DNA from: Flavobacteriales bacterium UBA3477
GTDB taxonomy: Bacteria; Bacteroidota; Bacteroidia; Flavobacteriales; Schleiferiaceae
Assembly: GCA_002378005.1 (NCBI GenBank)
Contig: DFQY01000030.1
Coordinates: 62,001 to 126,000 of the forward strand
Direction: 5' to 3'
DNA length: 64,000 bases
A program made the position numbers and the translations under genes. Every line of letters starts with the position of its first letter. The first letter of the stretch is position 1. The notes beneath the pieces are model-generated. The model saw only the letters and a program-made list of their open reading frames with translations. It was not told where the DNA came from and made no database searches. Below, in pieces: positions 34,094 to 43,295 of this stretch.

Positions 34094-35599
34094 ATGCGTA
34101 TCAAAAACGCCTTGATTTCTGTTTTTCACAAGGACGGATTAGGTCCTATCGTCGACGCTCTTAACGCCATGGGGACCACCATTTATTCTACCGGTGGAAC
34201 ACAGGCATTCATTGAAGACCGCGATATTTCGGTGAAACGCGTTGAGGACCTTACCTCTTACCCGTCAATCCTTGGAGGACGAGTAAAAACGCTCCACCCC
34301 AAAGTCTTTGGCGGCATTTTAGCGAGAAGAGATCACGAAGGCGATCAAGCGCAAATGAGCGAATACGACATTCCTTACATGGATTTAGTCATTGTCGACC
34401 TCTATCCATTTGAAGCCACCGTTGCTTCTGGAGCACCAGAGCAGGACATTATTGAGAAAATCGACATCGGCGGCATCTCTTTGATTCGCGCCGCAGCCAA
34501 AAACTTCAAAGACTGTTGGATTATTTCAAACATGGGCCAATACGAAGATGCCCTACAAGTCTTGCAAAGTGAGGAGGGCGCTACGCTTGAGGTTCGTCGC
34601 AGATATGCGCTCGAAGCTTTTGACGAAAGCTCAAATTATGATACTGCCATCTACCGTTACTTCGCTGGAGACCGTCTCGATCTGAAAATCAGCGGCCGCC
34701 AAAAGCAAAACCTACGTTACGGCGAGAACCCACATCAAGAAGCAGCCTACTACGGAAACCTTGATGATGCACTCGAACAAATTAACGGCAAGGCATTGAG
34801 CTACAATAACCTGCTCGACATCGACGCCACAGTAAATCTCATCCGTGAATTCAACGATACCACCATTGCGATCATCAAGCACAACAATGCTTGTGGGTTG
34901 GCCACGCGTCCTACTCTTGCACAAGCTTGGGACGACGCCCTAGCGGGTGATCCAGTGAGCGCCTTCGGTGGAGTGATTGCTGCGAATCGTAAGGTTGACA
35001 AGGCGACAGCCGAAAAAATGAACACCTTGTTCTTTGAAGTAATGATGGCACCTGGATACGATGAGGATGCCCTTGAGGTTCTAAAAAGCAAGAAAAATAG
35101 AGTACTTCTAATCCTCAAGGATTATGAAGTCCCTGCCTTCAATGTCCGTAGCGTACTCAACGGTACTTTGGTTCAAGCCAGAGATGCAAAGACCGAAACA
35201 CAAGCGGATATGGAAACGGTGACCAAAGTAGCACCTACACAAGAGCAGCTTGAAGATTTAGAATTTGCGGCCAAGATTTGCAAGCACACGAAGTCGAACA
35301 CTATTGTCCTCGCCAAAGGCGGTCAATTATTGGGCTCAGGAACTGGTCAAACTTCACGAGTGGATGCTTTGAATCAAGCTGTAGAGAAAGCACAGCGTTT
35401 TGGATTTAGCCTTCAAGGAGCTGCCATGGCTTCGGATGCCTTCTTCCCTTTCCCGGACTGTGTAGAGATTGCCTATAATGCCGGAATTACGTGTGTAATT
35501 CAGCCGGGTGGATCTATTCGCGACAAGGAAAGCATCGAATATTGTGATGCATACGGCATGACGATGGTTACTACAGGAATTCGTCACTTCAAACACTAA
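34094..35599 (+). CDS. purH: Bifunctional AICAR transformylase/IMP cyclohydrolase
   Basis: PurH performs the last two steps of IMP synthesis. The 501-residue enzyme has an N-terminal MGS-like cyclohydrolase domain (STGGTQAFIED, GGRVKTLHPKVFGGIL) and a C-terminal transformylase domain (RYGENPHQ, IKHNNACGLA, SDAFFPFPD, IQPGGSIRD). The ATG at 34094 gives the family N-terminus (MRIKNALISVFHKDG). The frame is open 38 codons upstream, but this crosses the promoter element and looks random. It is followed after 21 bases by mreB. Confidence 0.97.
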   Translation: MRIKNALISVFHKDGLGPIVDALNAMGTTIYSTGGTQAFIEDRDISVKRVEDLTSYPSILGGRVKTLHPKVFGGILARRDHEGDQAQMSEYDIPYMDLVIVDLYPFEATVASGAPEQDIIEKIDIGGISLIRAAAKNFKDCWIISNMGQYEDALQVLQSEEGATLEVRRRYALEAFDESSNYDTAIYRYFAGDRLDLKISGRQKQNLRYGENPHQEAAYYGNLDDALEQINGKALSYNNLLDIDATVNLIREFNDTTIAIIKHNNACGLATRPTLAQAWDDALAGDPVSAFGGVIAANRKVDKATAEKMNTLFFEVMMAPGYDEDALEVLKSKKNRVLLILKDYEVPAFNVRSVLNGTLVQARDAKTETQADMETVTKVAPTQEQLEDLEFAAKICKHTKSNTIVLAKGGQLLGSGTGQTSRVDALNQAVEKAQRFGFSLQGAAMASDAFFPFPDCVEIAYNAGITCVIQPGGSIRDKESIEYCDAYGMTMVTTGIRHFKH

Positions 35600-35620
35600 T
35601 TTTTCTTAACTTGTTCTCCT

Positions 35621-36649
35621 ATGGGTTGGTTTAATTTTATGACAGAGGATATCGCTATTGACCTTGGTACGGCCAATACGCTAATCACCTACCAGGATAA
35701 GGTAGTAGTGGACTCTCCTTCTATTGTCGCACAAGACCGCAGAACCGGTCAAGTTATTGCTGTCGGGCAAGAAGCTCGTCAGATGCACGGAAAAACACAC
35801 GAAAACATCAAGACTATACGTCCATTGAAAGATGGGGTTATCGCAGATTTTGAGGCGTCTGAATTCATGATACGTGAGTTAATTAAGGAAATTCCAGAGT
35901 TCAAAAAGCGCCTTTTCCCTCCTAGTTTGCGTATGGTAATATGTATCCCGTCAGGTATTACTGAAGTTGAAAAACGAGCGGTAAGAGATAGCGCTGAACG
36001 GGCTAATGCTAAGGAAGTCTACCTTGTCCACGAACCTATGGCTGCGGCAATTGGCATTGGGGTGAATGTACTTGAACCGAAAGGTAATATGATCATCGAT
36101 ATCGGCGGGGGTACTACTGAGATTGCAGTAATGGCGATGGGAGGTATCGTGTGTGATAAGAGTGTAAAGGTGGCTGGAGATGTCTTCACCGACGATATTG
36201 CACTGTACATGCGTTCACAACACAACTTGTACGTGGGTGAACGAACTGCGGAGAATATAAAAATCGCTGTTGGCGCTGCCATCGAAGAATTAGAGGACAC
36301 ACCAGAACCGTATTCTGTTCAGGGCCGTGATTTGCTTACAGGTAAGCCGAAACAAGTCCAGGTAGGCCATGCTGAGATTAGTCGTGCCTTGGAGAAGAGC
36401 ATTACCCGAGTCGAAGATGCGGTTATGGAGGCATTGAGTAACACTCCGCCAGAATTGGCCGCGGATATATACAACTCTGGCATCTACCTCGCAGGTGGAG
36501 GTTCCATGCTGCGTGGACTGGATAAGCGTATTTCTACAAAAACCGATCTTCCTGTATACGTTGCCGAAGATCCACTTCGTGCGGTAGTGCGCGGAACGGG
36601 TATTGTATTGAAAAATCTCGAGCATTTTAAGACCATCCTACAGAGCTAA
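35621..36649 (+). CDS. mreB: Rod shape-determining protein MreB
   Basis: MreB is the bacterial actin that directs lateral wall synthesis under the inner membrane. The 342-residue protein shows the actin-fold phosphate loops IDLGTANTLI (near residue 10) and DIGGGTTEIAV, and the adenosine motif YLAGGGSMLRGLD. It opens the mreB-mreC-mreD-mrdA-rodA operon; spacing to mreC is 9 bases. Cells are therefore likely rod-shaped. Confidence 0.97.
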   Translation: MGWFNFMTEDIAIDLGTANTLITYQDKVVVDSPSIVAQDRRTGQVIAVGQEARQMHGKTHENIKTIRPLKDGVIADFEASEFMIRELIKEIPEFKKRLFPPSLRMVICIPSGITEVEKRAVRDSAERANAKEVYLVHEPMAAAIGIGVNVLEPKGNMIIDIGGGTTEIAVMAMGGIVCDKSVKVAGDVFTDDIALYMRSQHNLYVGERTAENIKIAVGAAIEELEDTPEPYSVQGRDLLTGKPKQVQVGHAEISRALEKSITRVEDAVMEALSNTPPELAADIYNSGIYLAGGGSMLRGLDKRISTKTDLPVYVAEDPLRAVVRGTGIVLKNLEHFKTILQS

Positions 36650-36658
36650 AAGAACACC

Positions 36659-37450
36659 ATGAGGCAACTGATACTTTTTCTTTCGAAGTATCGAAACACT
36701 TTGTTGCTCATCGTGTTGATTGGTCTTTCATTCTTCAGGCACACCCAGAAAAATCCTGTAGCAGAGCACCGCATTAATTCCTTGGGCTTTGGAACTATAG
36801 CTGGGATTCAAAATTCATTGAACAGCTGGAAGGCATATTGGGCGCTTGAGGCGGTGAATGAAGAATTGGCCCGAGAAAATGCAGCACTACGGACAAGTAT
36901 TCATGGCAATGGCGCTCCAGCGTTTCAAGCGAATGAGGCCTATGATTACATCCCGGCGCAGGTCATAGAATACAGCTACAACAAGCGCAACAACTATATG
37001 CTCCTCAATGTGGGTGCAGCCGACGGCATTCATGCTGGGATGGGTGTTATCTCTGCGCAAGGATGGATTGGCACGGTAGTGGAGACCAGCAAAGACTTTA
37101 GCTCTATCATTCCCTTACTTCACTTTAAAGGAAGTATTGGTGCACGGATTCCAGGCAAAGGACTGGGTGAACTGCGTTGGGAAGGCAATGACCACCGAAG
37201 CGCGGCACTCTTCGATGTACAACGTGAACACCGTCCAATGTCTGGGGATACTGTGTATAGCTATACTCGGGCTAGTGTTGCCCCTCCAGTAATGGCCGGC
37301 GTAGTAGAAAGCTCCATTCAAAATCCCGAAGACCTCACTTGGGTCGCTAAGGTGAACCTGAGTAACGATTTTGCTAATATGACTTGGGTCTATGTTTGTA
37401 GGTTGCACCAACGAGAATCCTTAGAATCACTAAACTTCCCTACGCCATGA
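36659..37450 (+). CDS. mreC: Rod shape-determining protein MreC
   Basis: MreC is the periplasmic partner linking MreB to the wall-synthesis enzymes. The 263 residues include one N-terminal membrane segment (about 12-26), a short coiled coil (about 55-75, LEAVNEELARENAALRTS) and the beta-rich MreC core (NVGAADGIHAGMGVISAQGWIGTV). It overlaps mreD by four bases (ATGA). Confidence 0.95.
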   Translation: MRQLILFLSKYRNTLLLIVLIGLSFFRHTQKNPVAEHRINSLGFGTIAGIQNSLNSWKAYWALEAVNEELARENAALRTSIHGNGAPAFQANEAYDYIPAQVIEYSYNKRNNYMLLNVGAADGIHAGMGVISAQGWIGTVVETSKDFSSIIPLLHFKGSIGARIPGKGLGELRWEGNDHRSAALFDVQREHRPMSGDTVYSYTRASVAPPVMAGVVESSIQNPEDLTWVAKVNLSNDFANMTWVYVCRLHQRESLESLNFPTP

Positions 37451-37953
37451 CTTCATTGAGACTCTTGTTGGCCTCTATTGGTGCAGTGCTTTTTCAGTGG
37501 GCGTTCTTACAAGGATTGCCACTGAGCCAATACGGCAACCCCTATATCTATATATGGGTGCTTATGCTCTTACCACAACCCATGAGCCGCCAAAGCCAGT
37601 TTCTTATTGCCTTCCTTCTGGGAAGTATTATGGACAGCTTTGAACAGAGCGGAGGTGCCCATAGTCTGGCTTGTCTGGTGCTCATTTTGGTGAAGCCTTC
37701 GCTAGAAAATGCCCTCCTTGGTTTTAGAAAACCTGAAGAAGATGAAGGATTGGCCGCATTACCGCTGGGTGCCTTCGCAACCACTGCCGGGGCGTTGGTA
37801 GTTTTGCACCATTTGATCCTGTTTATAATGGAAAATTACGGCCTTCAGCATTTGGATACGTTGCTAATGCGTACCCTGTTTTCATCCCTCGTCACCTTGC
37901 TTCTACTCGTCATAATTCACGCCTTAACCGCGAGACGATATGCGAAGAAATAA
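37447..37953 (+). CDS. mreD: Rod shape-determining protein MreD
   Basis: The 168-residue inner-membrane protein has about five hydrophobic segments and little motif conservation, as usual for MreD. Assignment rests on length, topology and position between mreC and mrdA. It overlaps both neighbours (4 and 14 bases), so translation is coupled. Confidence 0.88.
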   Translation: MTSLRLLLASIGAVLFQWAFLQGLPLSQYGNPYIYIWVLMLLPQPMSRQSQFLIAFLLGSIMDSFEQSGGAHSLACLVLILVKPSLENALLGFRKPEEDEGLAALPLGAFATTAGALVVLHHLILFIMENYGLQHLDTLLMRTLFSSLVTLLLLVIIHALTARRYAKK

Positions 37954-39793
37954 TGCTTTTTACCTTGGGTTAATGCTGATTTTCTTGGTGTTCTTGGTCC
38001 GATTATTCCAAGTACAAATCCTCAATGAAGATTATGCCGCCCGGGCCGAGCGAAACGCCACCGCAGTCGAGAAACTCTATGCACCTAGGGGCTATATCTA
38101 CGACCGCAATGGAGAATTAATGGTCGCGAACTCGCCTGCCTACGATTTAATGGTCAGTCCTTATTTGATCAAAGAATTGGACACGGCAGCCCTATCCAAT
38201 CTTCTCGGACTCGAGGTCGTAAAAATCAAAGAACGCCTGCTTACCGCCGAGCGCTACAGCCATTTCCGCAGCAGCATGTTCATGAAAATGCTCTCTAAGG
38301 CGGAGTACACCAAAATCAATAGCGAGCTTAAAAGGTTCGCCGGCTTCCACGTTCAGAAGCGCATCCTCCGCTATTACCCGAAAAAGGGCTGTGCCAACGT
38401 TGTCGGCTTCATCGGCGAGGTGAATACAGATTATATCCGCTCCCACCCGGAATACAGCATGGGAGATTTGGTCGGCAAAAGCGGCATTGACAAGAGCTAT
38501 GAGGAGGCCTTGAAGGGCACGCACGGCAAACGATTTTATACGGTGGATCACCGCAATAGAAAATTGGGAATTTGGAAAGACGGTGCCTTTGACGAACTCC
38601 CAACCCCTGGTGTCGACCTGGTCAGCAGTATCGACCTCGACTTGCAGCTCTATGGAGAAAAGCTCATGCGCGGCAAGCGCGGCTCCATCGTAGCCATCGA
38701 GCCAGAGAGCGGGGAGATCTTGGCCTTGATCACCTCACCGAACTATGATCCAAACGATCTCGTGGGACGCATTCGCAGTCAAAACTATACCACCCTCTAT
38801 TACGACTCCATCAACAAACCCTTGTTTGATCGAGGCATCTTGGCAGAATACCCTCCCGGATCACCATTTAAACTCATTGGCGCCTTGGTTGGGCTTCAGG
38901 AAGGAGTAATCACACCCCGCACAACAATGACCTGCTATGACGGCTTTCATTATGATAAACTTCATGTGGCCTGCCACTGTAAAGGAGGACCGCTAGATTT
39001 AAAAAAGGCCATTTCAGAAAGCTGTAATAACTACTTCTGTTCCGTCTACCAAAGAACCGTAGACAAAGGCGGAAATTCTAGAGTTGGACTGGAGCGCTGG
39101 AGCGAGCATGTGAAAAGCTTTGGATTAGGAAAATTCCTTGGCAATGACCTACCTACGGGTCGACGCGGCAATATCCCCGACACAGCGTACTACGATAGAT
39201 TCCTTGGCTACAAAGGCTGGAGGGGGGTAACCTCGGTCAGTAATGGCATAGGGCAAGGGGAATTGGTCGCGACGCCCATCCAAATGGCCAACATGGTTGC
39301 CGCCATTGCCAATCGCGGGTATTACTGCACTCCACACATCATTAAAAGTATTGGTGATGGTACGCCCATCGATAGTAATTACACTGTTCGTCGCTACACC
39401 ACCGTTGATTCCATACACTTCCCAGTTGTCGTTGACGGCATGTTTGAAGTGTTCGAATCTGGTACAGCGAGAGGCGCACGCATACCTCATATCACACAGT
39501 GTGGAAAGACTGGGACGGCGCAAAATCCACACGGACAGGATCATAGTATTTTCGTCAGCTTCGCCCCAAAAGACAATCCAAAGATCGCCTTAGCGGTCAT
39601 TATCGAAAACGGGTACTGGGGATCGCGTTGGGCCGCGCCTATCGCGAGTCTAATGACAGAGCAGTACCTTACCGATACCATTACGCGTCCCGCCCTTGAA
39701 CTACGGATGATCGAAGGAAATCTTCACGACGAATACAAGATGCAACACAAAACCATTTATGGTGAAGACACTACTTACACTCCTAATTTCTAA
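37940..39793 (+). CDS. mrdA: Penicillin-binding protein 2
   Basis: PBP2 is the class B transpeptidase of the elongasome, paired with RodA. The 617 residues have one membrane anchor (about 7-24), a dimerisation/pedestal domain (APRGYIYDRNGELM) and the transpeptidase domain. Its active-site motifs are SPFK (S308-K311), SCN (361-363) and KTG (523-525). The residues around SxxK (PPGSPFKLIG) differ slightly from the usual PGSTFK but keep the catalytic pair. It overlaps rodA by one base. Confidence 0.96.
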   Translation: MRRNNAFYLGLMLIFLVFLVRLFQVQILNEDYAARAERNATAVEKLYAPRGYIYDRNGELMVANSPAYDLMVSPYLIKELDTAALSNLLGLEVVKIKERLLTAERYSHFRSSMFMKMLSKAEYTKINSELKRFAGFHVQKRILRYYPKKGCANVVGFIGEVNTDYIRSHPEYSMGDLVGKSGIDKSYEEALKGTHGKRFYTVDHRNRKLGIWKDGAFDELPTPGVDLVSSIDLDLQLYGEKLMRGKRGSIVAIEPESGEILALITSPNYDPNDLVGRIRSQNYTTLYYDSINKPLFDRGILAEYPPGSPFKLIGALVGLQEGVITPRTTMTCYDGFHYDKLHVACHCKGGPLDLKKAISESCNNYFCSVYQRTVDKGGNSRVGLERWSEHVKSFGLGKFLGNDLPTGRRGNIPDTAYYDRFLGYKGWRGVTSVSNGIGQGELVATPIQMANMVAAIANRGYYCTPHIIKSIGDGTPIDSNYTVRRYTTVDSIHFPVVVDGMFEVFESGTARGARIPHITQCGKTGTAQNPHGQDHSIFVSFAPKDNPKIALAVIIENGYWGSRWAAPIASLMTEQYLTDTITRPALELRMIEGNLHDEYKMQHKTIYGEDTTYTPNF

Positions 39794-41058
39794 TGGCAAG
39801 GACACGAAGTAGAAATAGAATCAAAGTGGACTGGGTAGTAGTACTGACCTATGCTGTGCTGGTCTTCTGGGGGTGGATTTCCATCTACGCAGCCGTTTTT
39901 AACGAAGAAGCAGGTAATATTGTAAATCTCACGCAGGAATACGGCAAGCAAGGCATGTACATGGCCACGAGTTTAGTAATTATTGCGGCTATATTAGTGT
40001 CCAATTATCGTCTGTGGACAAACTTCGCTCCCTTGTGGTATGCAATAACCATCCTTTTACTCATCGGAGTACTGTTCGCCGGAAAGAAAATAGGCGGTGC
40101 CCGAAGTTGGTATGGCATAGGTGGCTTTAGCTTGCAGCCGGCGGAATTGGCCAAGTTTGCTACGGCCCTAATGATTGGTTTCTACCTCGCCTTACCGCGC
40201 ACCAACATCAAGCTATGGTCCAATAGATTAGTCGCTGGTTCCATCTTTATACTCCCTGCACTTCTCATTGGTTTGCAACCCGATGTTGGCTCCAGCTTGG
40301 TCTTTATCAGTCTCATCCTTGTGCTCTATCGCGAAGGCATGCCCGGATATTACATCGGCATCGCCCTGGCCGGAGTCGCCCTGAGCATTTTAGGACTTAT
40401 GTTCCCACTGAAGTGGACACTCCTTACCCTCGCGGGGCTATCGGTCCTCATCTTGCTAATATTGCCCAAGAAACGTTTGTACTTCCTGCTCAATGGGCTC
40501 GCATTGGCCTTGGCCTCTGCTACTGTTTTTGCAGTGGGCCAAGTTATGGAGAACGTCCTCGCCCCTCACCAGCAGGTGCGCATTCGCGTACTCTTGGGGC
40601 TTGAGAACGATCCTAGTGGCGCCGGATACAATACCTTGCAAAGTCTCATTGCCATCGGCTCAGGCGGATGGACCGGAAAGGGGTTTTTAGGCGGTACTCA
40701 AACCAAACTCAACTTTGTTCCTGCCCAGAGTACAGATTATATCTTCTGTACCATTGGGGAAGAATGGGGCTTCTTAGGCGCCACACTCTTGATGGGACTC
40801 TTTGCGCTGCTCATTGGTCGTATAATTTGGCTGGCAGATAAACAAAAGGACACCTTCTCCAGAGTATATGGCTATGCGGTGGCGGTCATCTTATTTACCC
40901 ACTGGATCATTAATATCGGAATGACCATTGGGCTTGTACCAACTATCGGTATCCCACTGCCTTTCTTTAGTTACGGTGGATCTTCCCTGTGGGGCTTCAC
41001 AATCCTCTTGTTCATCTTTGTCAAGCTCGACGCCGAGAGGTGGAACCGACTTTCTTAG
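39793..41058 (+). CDS. rodA: Peptidoglycan glycosyltransferase RodA
   Basis: RodA polymerises lipid II during rod elongation. The 421-residue SEDS protein has about ten membrane helices. Conserved segments are GARSWYGIGGFSLQPAELAKFA, LQPDVGSSLVF, the long loop with QSLIAIGSGGWTGKGFLGGTQTKLNFVPAQSTDYIFCTIGEEWGFLG, and PLPFFSYGGSSLW near the end. It is the last gene of the shape operon. Confidence 0.97.
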   Translation: MARTRSRNRIKVDWVVVLTYAVLVFWGWISIYAAVFNEEAGNIVNLTQEYGKQGMYMATSLVIIAAILVSNYRLWTNFAPLWYAITILLLIGVLFAGKKIGGARSWYGIGGFSLQPAELAKFATALMIGFYLALPRTNIKLWSNRLVAGSIFILPALLIGLQPDVGSSLVFISLILVLYREGMPGYYIGIALAGVALSILGLMFPLKWTLLTLAGLSVLILLILPKKRLYFLLNGLALALASATVFAVGQVMENVLAPHQQVRIRVLLGLENDPSGAGYNTLQSLIAIGSGGWTGKGFLGGTQTKLNFVPAQSTDYIFCTIGEEWGFLGATLLMGLFALLIGRIIWLADKQKDTFSRVYGYAVAVILFTHWIINIGMTIGLVPTIGIPLPFFSYGGSSLWGFTILLFIFVKLDAERWNRLS

Positions 41059-41061
41059 CAT

Positions 41062-41091
41062 AAAAACCCCCCGCGGCAGAGCCGCGGGGGG
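41062..41091 (-). terminator. Intrinsic terminator for the PPIase gene
   Basis: CCCCCCGCGGC and GCCGCGGGGGG pair perfectly (11 base pairs, 3-base loop). The five A residues on its left are a T run for minus-strand transcripts, so it mainly ends the PpiD-like gene. On the plus strand the hairpin follows rodA but lacks a T tract, so it would terminate that operon poorly. Confidence 0.85.
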
Positions 41092-41125
41092 TGTTAGGGA
41101 ATTCAAAATTTTTCTTGTACCTCGA

Positions 41126-43246
41126 TTAAAACATCAAGTAACGTTGATCATCGATCTTCGCTTTGTCTTGTAGCGCTTTGTACGCTTGAACATTTACGAG
41201 GGAGCGCAAACTACGCTGAGTATTTTGAGCCATGTTCGTGTAATCAATAACTGGGGCTGGCTGAGTAGCTGATGTCGTTGCGACGAACATACCATTGTTC
41301 CCAGCAAGGGTGGGGCTAAGTGTTCCCGGCTCCAAGCCACAGATTGTTCCTACGATCTCAGCTTCGTTTCCAATTCCCGCGATGTTAGCATTGTTGATAC
41401 GGAAGCTCAAGCTGCGCACTTCTTTGCCCATGGCATCAGCAACTTCTTGGATGGTTGTTGCATTGGCCAATGCCGCTTCTACACGCTCCTTGATAATGGC
41501 TTTCTTCGCCTCTTTCTTCGCGCCTTCCATACACTGGTCGGCCACCTGCTCGTAGGACGCCGTGCCTTCTTCAAGAACATCAGTTAGAATGACAACCACA
41601 TATCCTTTGCCGTCGTTTTCCAACAAACCGATATTACCTACTTCACGCTCTTCGTCCCAAGCCCAACGTACTACCCGACGGCTTTGACCCAAACCAGGAA
41701 CCACTTCTTCGAAACGGCCTAAGTTACGTGCTGGACGCAAGAAGTGATTACGCTCTGTGGCCAATGCGCGGTAATCATCTGCTGATTGTGCATCTGCCGC
41801 ATATGAAGATGCTGCACTATAAATGGCTTGAATAGTTTCGTCAGAAGGCAAGATGTTACGAGTGATTTGTCCCACTTTGTAGGCTTCAGTACCGCCTTTT
41901 TGATCTGTGATTTCAATGATATGGAAACCGAACTGAGTAGGCACTACACCGAGCTTCCCTTCTTTCTGGAAGAAACAGAAGTTCTCGAAGTTCTTCGCCA
42001 TCATGCCACGCTTAAAGTAGCCTAGACTACCGCCTTTACCTTTGGCAACAACGTCAGAAGAGAATTCTTCGCTCACGCTTTCAAAGGCACTACGATTACT
42101 TTCAAGGTAAGTGAACAAGCTATCTGCAAGGGCTTGAGCTTCCATTGGTGAACGAGTTACACTCGCATCTGAACGAGTAGCTCCCGCAAATGGAATCAAT
42201 ATGTGACGCGCTTCTACTGAATCTGGAATGACTTTCTTGTCGACCAACTTCAACACTGAATATGCCGAACCTAGATCAATAGGTCCTTTTTGGTACCCTA
42301 CATCCTGACCTGAAATCAAAGTATCAAGACCGGTACCTACAAGCTCCACCTCAGTGAAGTACTCTGATACAAAACGATCGTCGCTGTGGAGGTTTACGAA
42401 GACACTATCGTCTTCTACGCTAAACCACTCTAGTGCAAGACCTGCTAGCTCTGCCTTCACGGCATCGCGATCCGCATCAGAAGGCACCAACTGGAAGTTG
42501 ATGTATTCGATGTTGCGACCTGCTTTCTGAGTGAACTGGTCTTTGTTGTTTTTGTAATATGCCTTGGCATCTGCTTCTGTTACCTCGATTTCATCTTCGT
42601 TTACGTCGATGTAAGGAACATATACATACTGCGCAGGGTGCTGTGCATCACCTCGTATGGTTTGAACTTCCGCCAAACCTGTTGGCATGAACAATGCTTT
42701 TTCGATGGCATTGCTGAACTTGAAGTTTTTCGCTTGATTAGAAACCGCATTTTCAAAGGCCAACCACTGTACCCACATTTCCGTCATTTGTGGGTTCACA
42801 TCTTTGTTTGCACGTACCTGGCTTAGGTAGCTGTTGAACATGTTGCGATCGAACTGCCCTAGCTCGTTCGAGAAGTTTTGACGCACATTTGGATTGCTCA
42901 TGATGTCCATGGCAATTTCCTCTGGGCTTACAGTCATTCCTGCCGCCTCTAGCTCCGCTGCAAGAACCTCATCCGTTACGATGGCGTTCCACACGAAGTT
43001 GGCCAGCTGAACGCTGCTGGTGTTTGCATATTGTTCTGGGTTTCCAGCGCGTAGTTCTTCCATTTTCTGGCTGAGTTCCAAACGTGTTACATCACGTCCG
43101 TTGATAGAACCCACTACGTTCGGGTCACCGAAGAGTTTCGATCCGCCTGAGCGGAATAAATCACCAAGTACAAAGGCCATCAGTGCCACAAACACGATGA
43201 CGATCAATAATCCTGAGCGCTGTCTAATGCGTTCGATTGTTGCCAT
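41126..43246 (-). CDS. Membrane-anchored peptidylprolyl isomerase, PpiD/SurA-like
   Basis: The 706-residue protein has one N-terminal membrane anchor (about 13-31), a SurA-N/PpiD chaperone region (about 45-200) and a parvulin domain (about 341-455: EARHILIPFAG, GKGGSLGYFKRGMM, FGFHIIEITDQ). Helical C-terminal chaperone segments follow. It should assist folding of outer-membrane and secreted proteins in the periplasm. A promoter-like TATATTCG lies at 43281-43274. It follows the CNNM gene on the same strand after 49 bases. Confidence 0.92.
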   Translation of the reverse strand: MATIERIRQRSGLLIVIVFVALMAFVLGDLFRSGGSKLFGDPNVVGSINGRDVTRLELSQKMEELRAGNPEQYANTSSVQLANFVWNAIVTDEVLAAELEAAGMTVSPEEIAMDIMSNPNVRQNFSNELGQFDRNMFNSYLSQVRANKDVNPQMTEMWVQWLAFENAVSNQAKNFKFSNAIEKALFMPTGLAEVQTIRGDAQHPAQYVYVPYIDVNEDEIEVTEADAKAYYKNNKDQFTQKAGRNIEYINFQLVPSDADRDAVKAELAGLALEWFSVEDDSVFVNLHSDDRFVSEYFTEVELVGTGLDTLISGQDVGYQKGPIDLGSAYSVLKLVDKKVIPDSVEARHILIPFAGATRSDASVTRSPMEAQALADSLFTYLESNRSAFESVSEEFSSDVVAKGKGGSLGYFKRGMMAKNFENFCFFQKEGKLGVVPTQFGFHIIEITDQKGGTEAYKVGQITRNILPSDETIQAIYSAASSYAADAQSADDYRALATERNHFLRPARNLGRFEEVVPGLGQSRRVVRWAWDEEREVGNIGLLENDGKGYVVVILTDVLEEGTASYEQVADQCMEGAKKEAKKAIIKERVEAALANATTIQEVADAMGKEVRSLSFRINNANIAGIGNEAEIVGTICGLEPGTLSPTLAGNNGMFVATTSATQPAPVIDYTNMAQNTQRSLRSLVNVQAYKALQDKAKIDDQRYLMF

Positions 43247-43273
43247 GTTGCTCCAATTAAATATATAAGTCTG

Positions 43274-43281
43274 CGAATATA
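43274..43281 (-). promoter_or_regulatory. Possible -7 element for the PPIase gene
   Basis: On the minus strand TATATTCG differs from TAnnTTTG at one position and lies 27 bases before the ATG at 43246, in the gap after the CNNM gene. Confidence 0.35.
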
Positions 43282-43295
43282 AGCAATGGGGGGCA

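Noticed and set aside
41062..41091. Terminator of the rodA operon on the plus strand
   Set aside because: The stem is strong but the plus-strand side has no T tract; the T run exists only for minus-strand transcripts.
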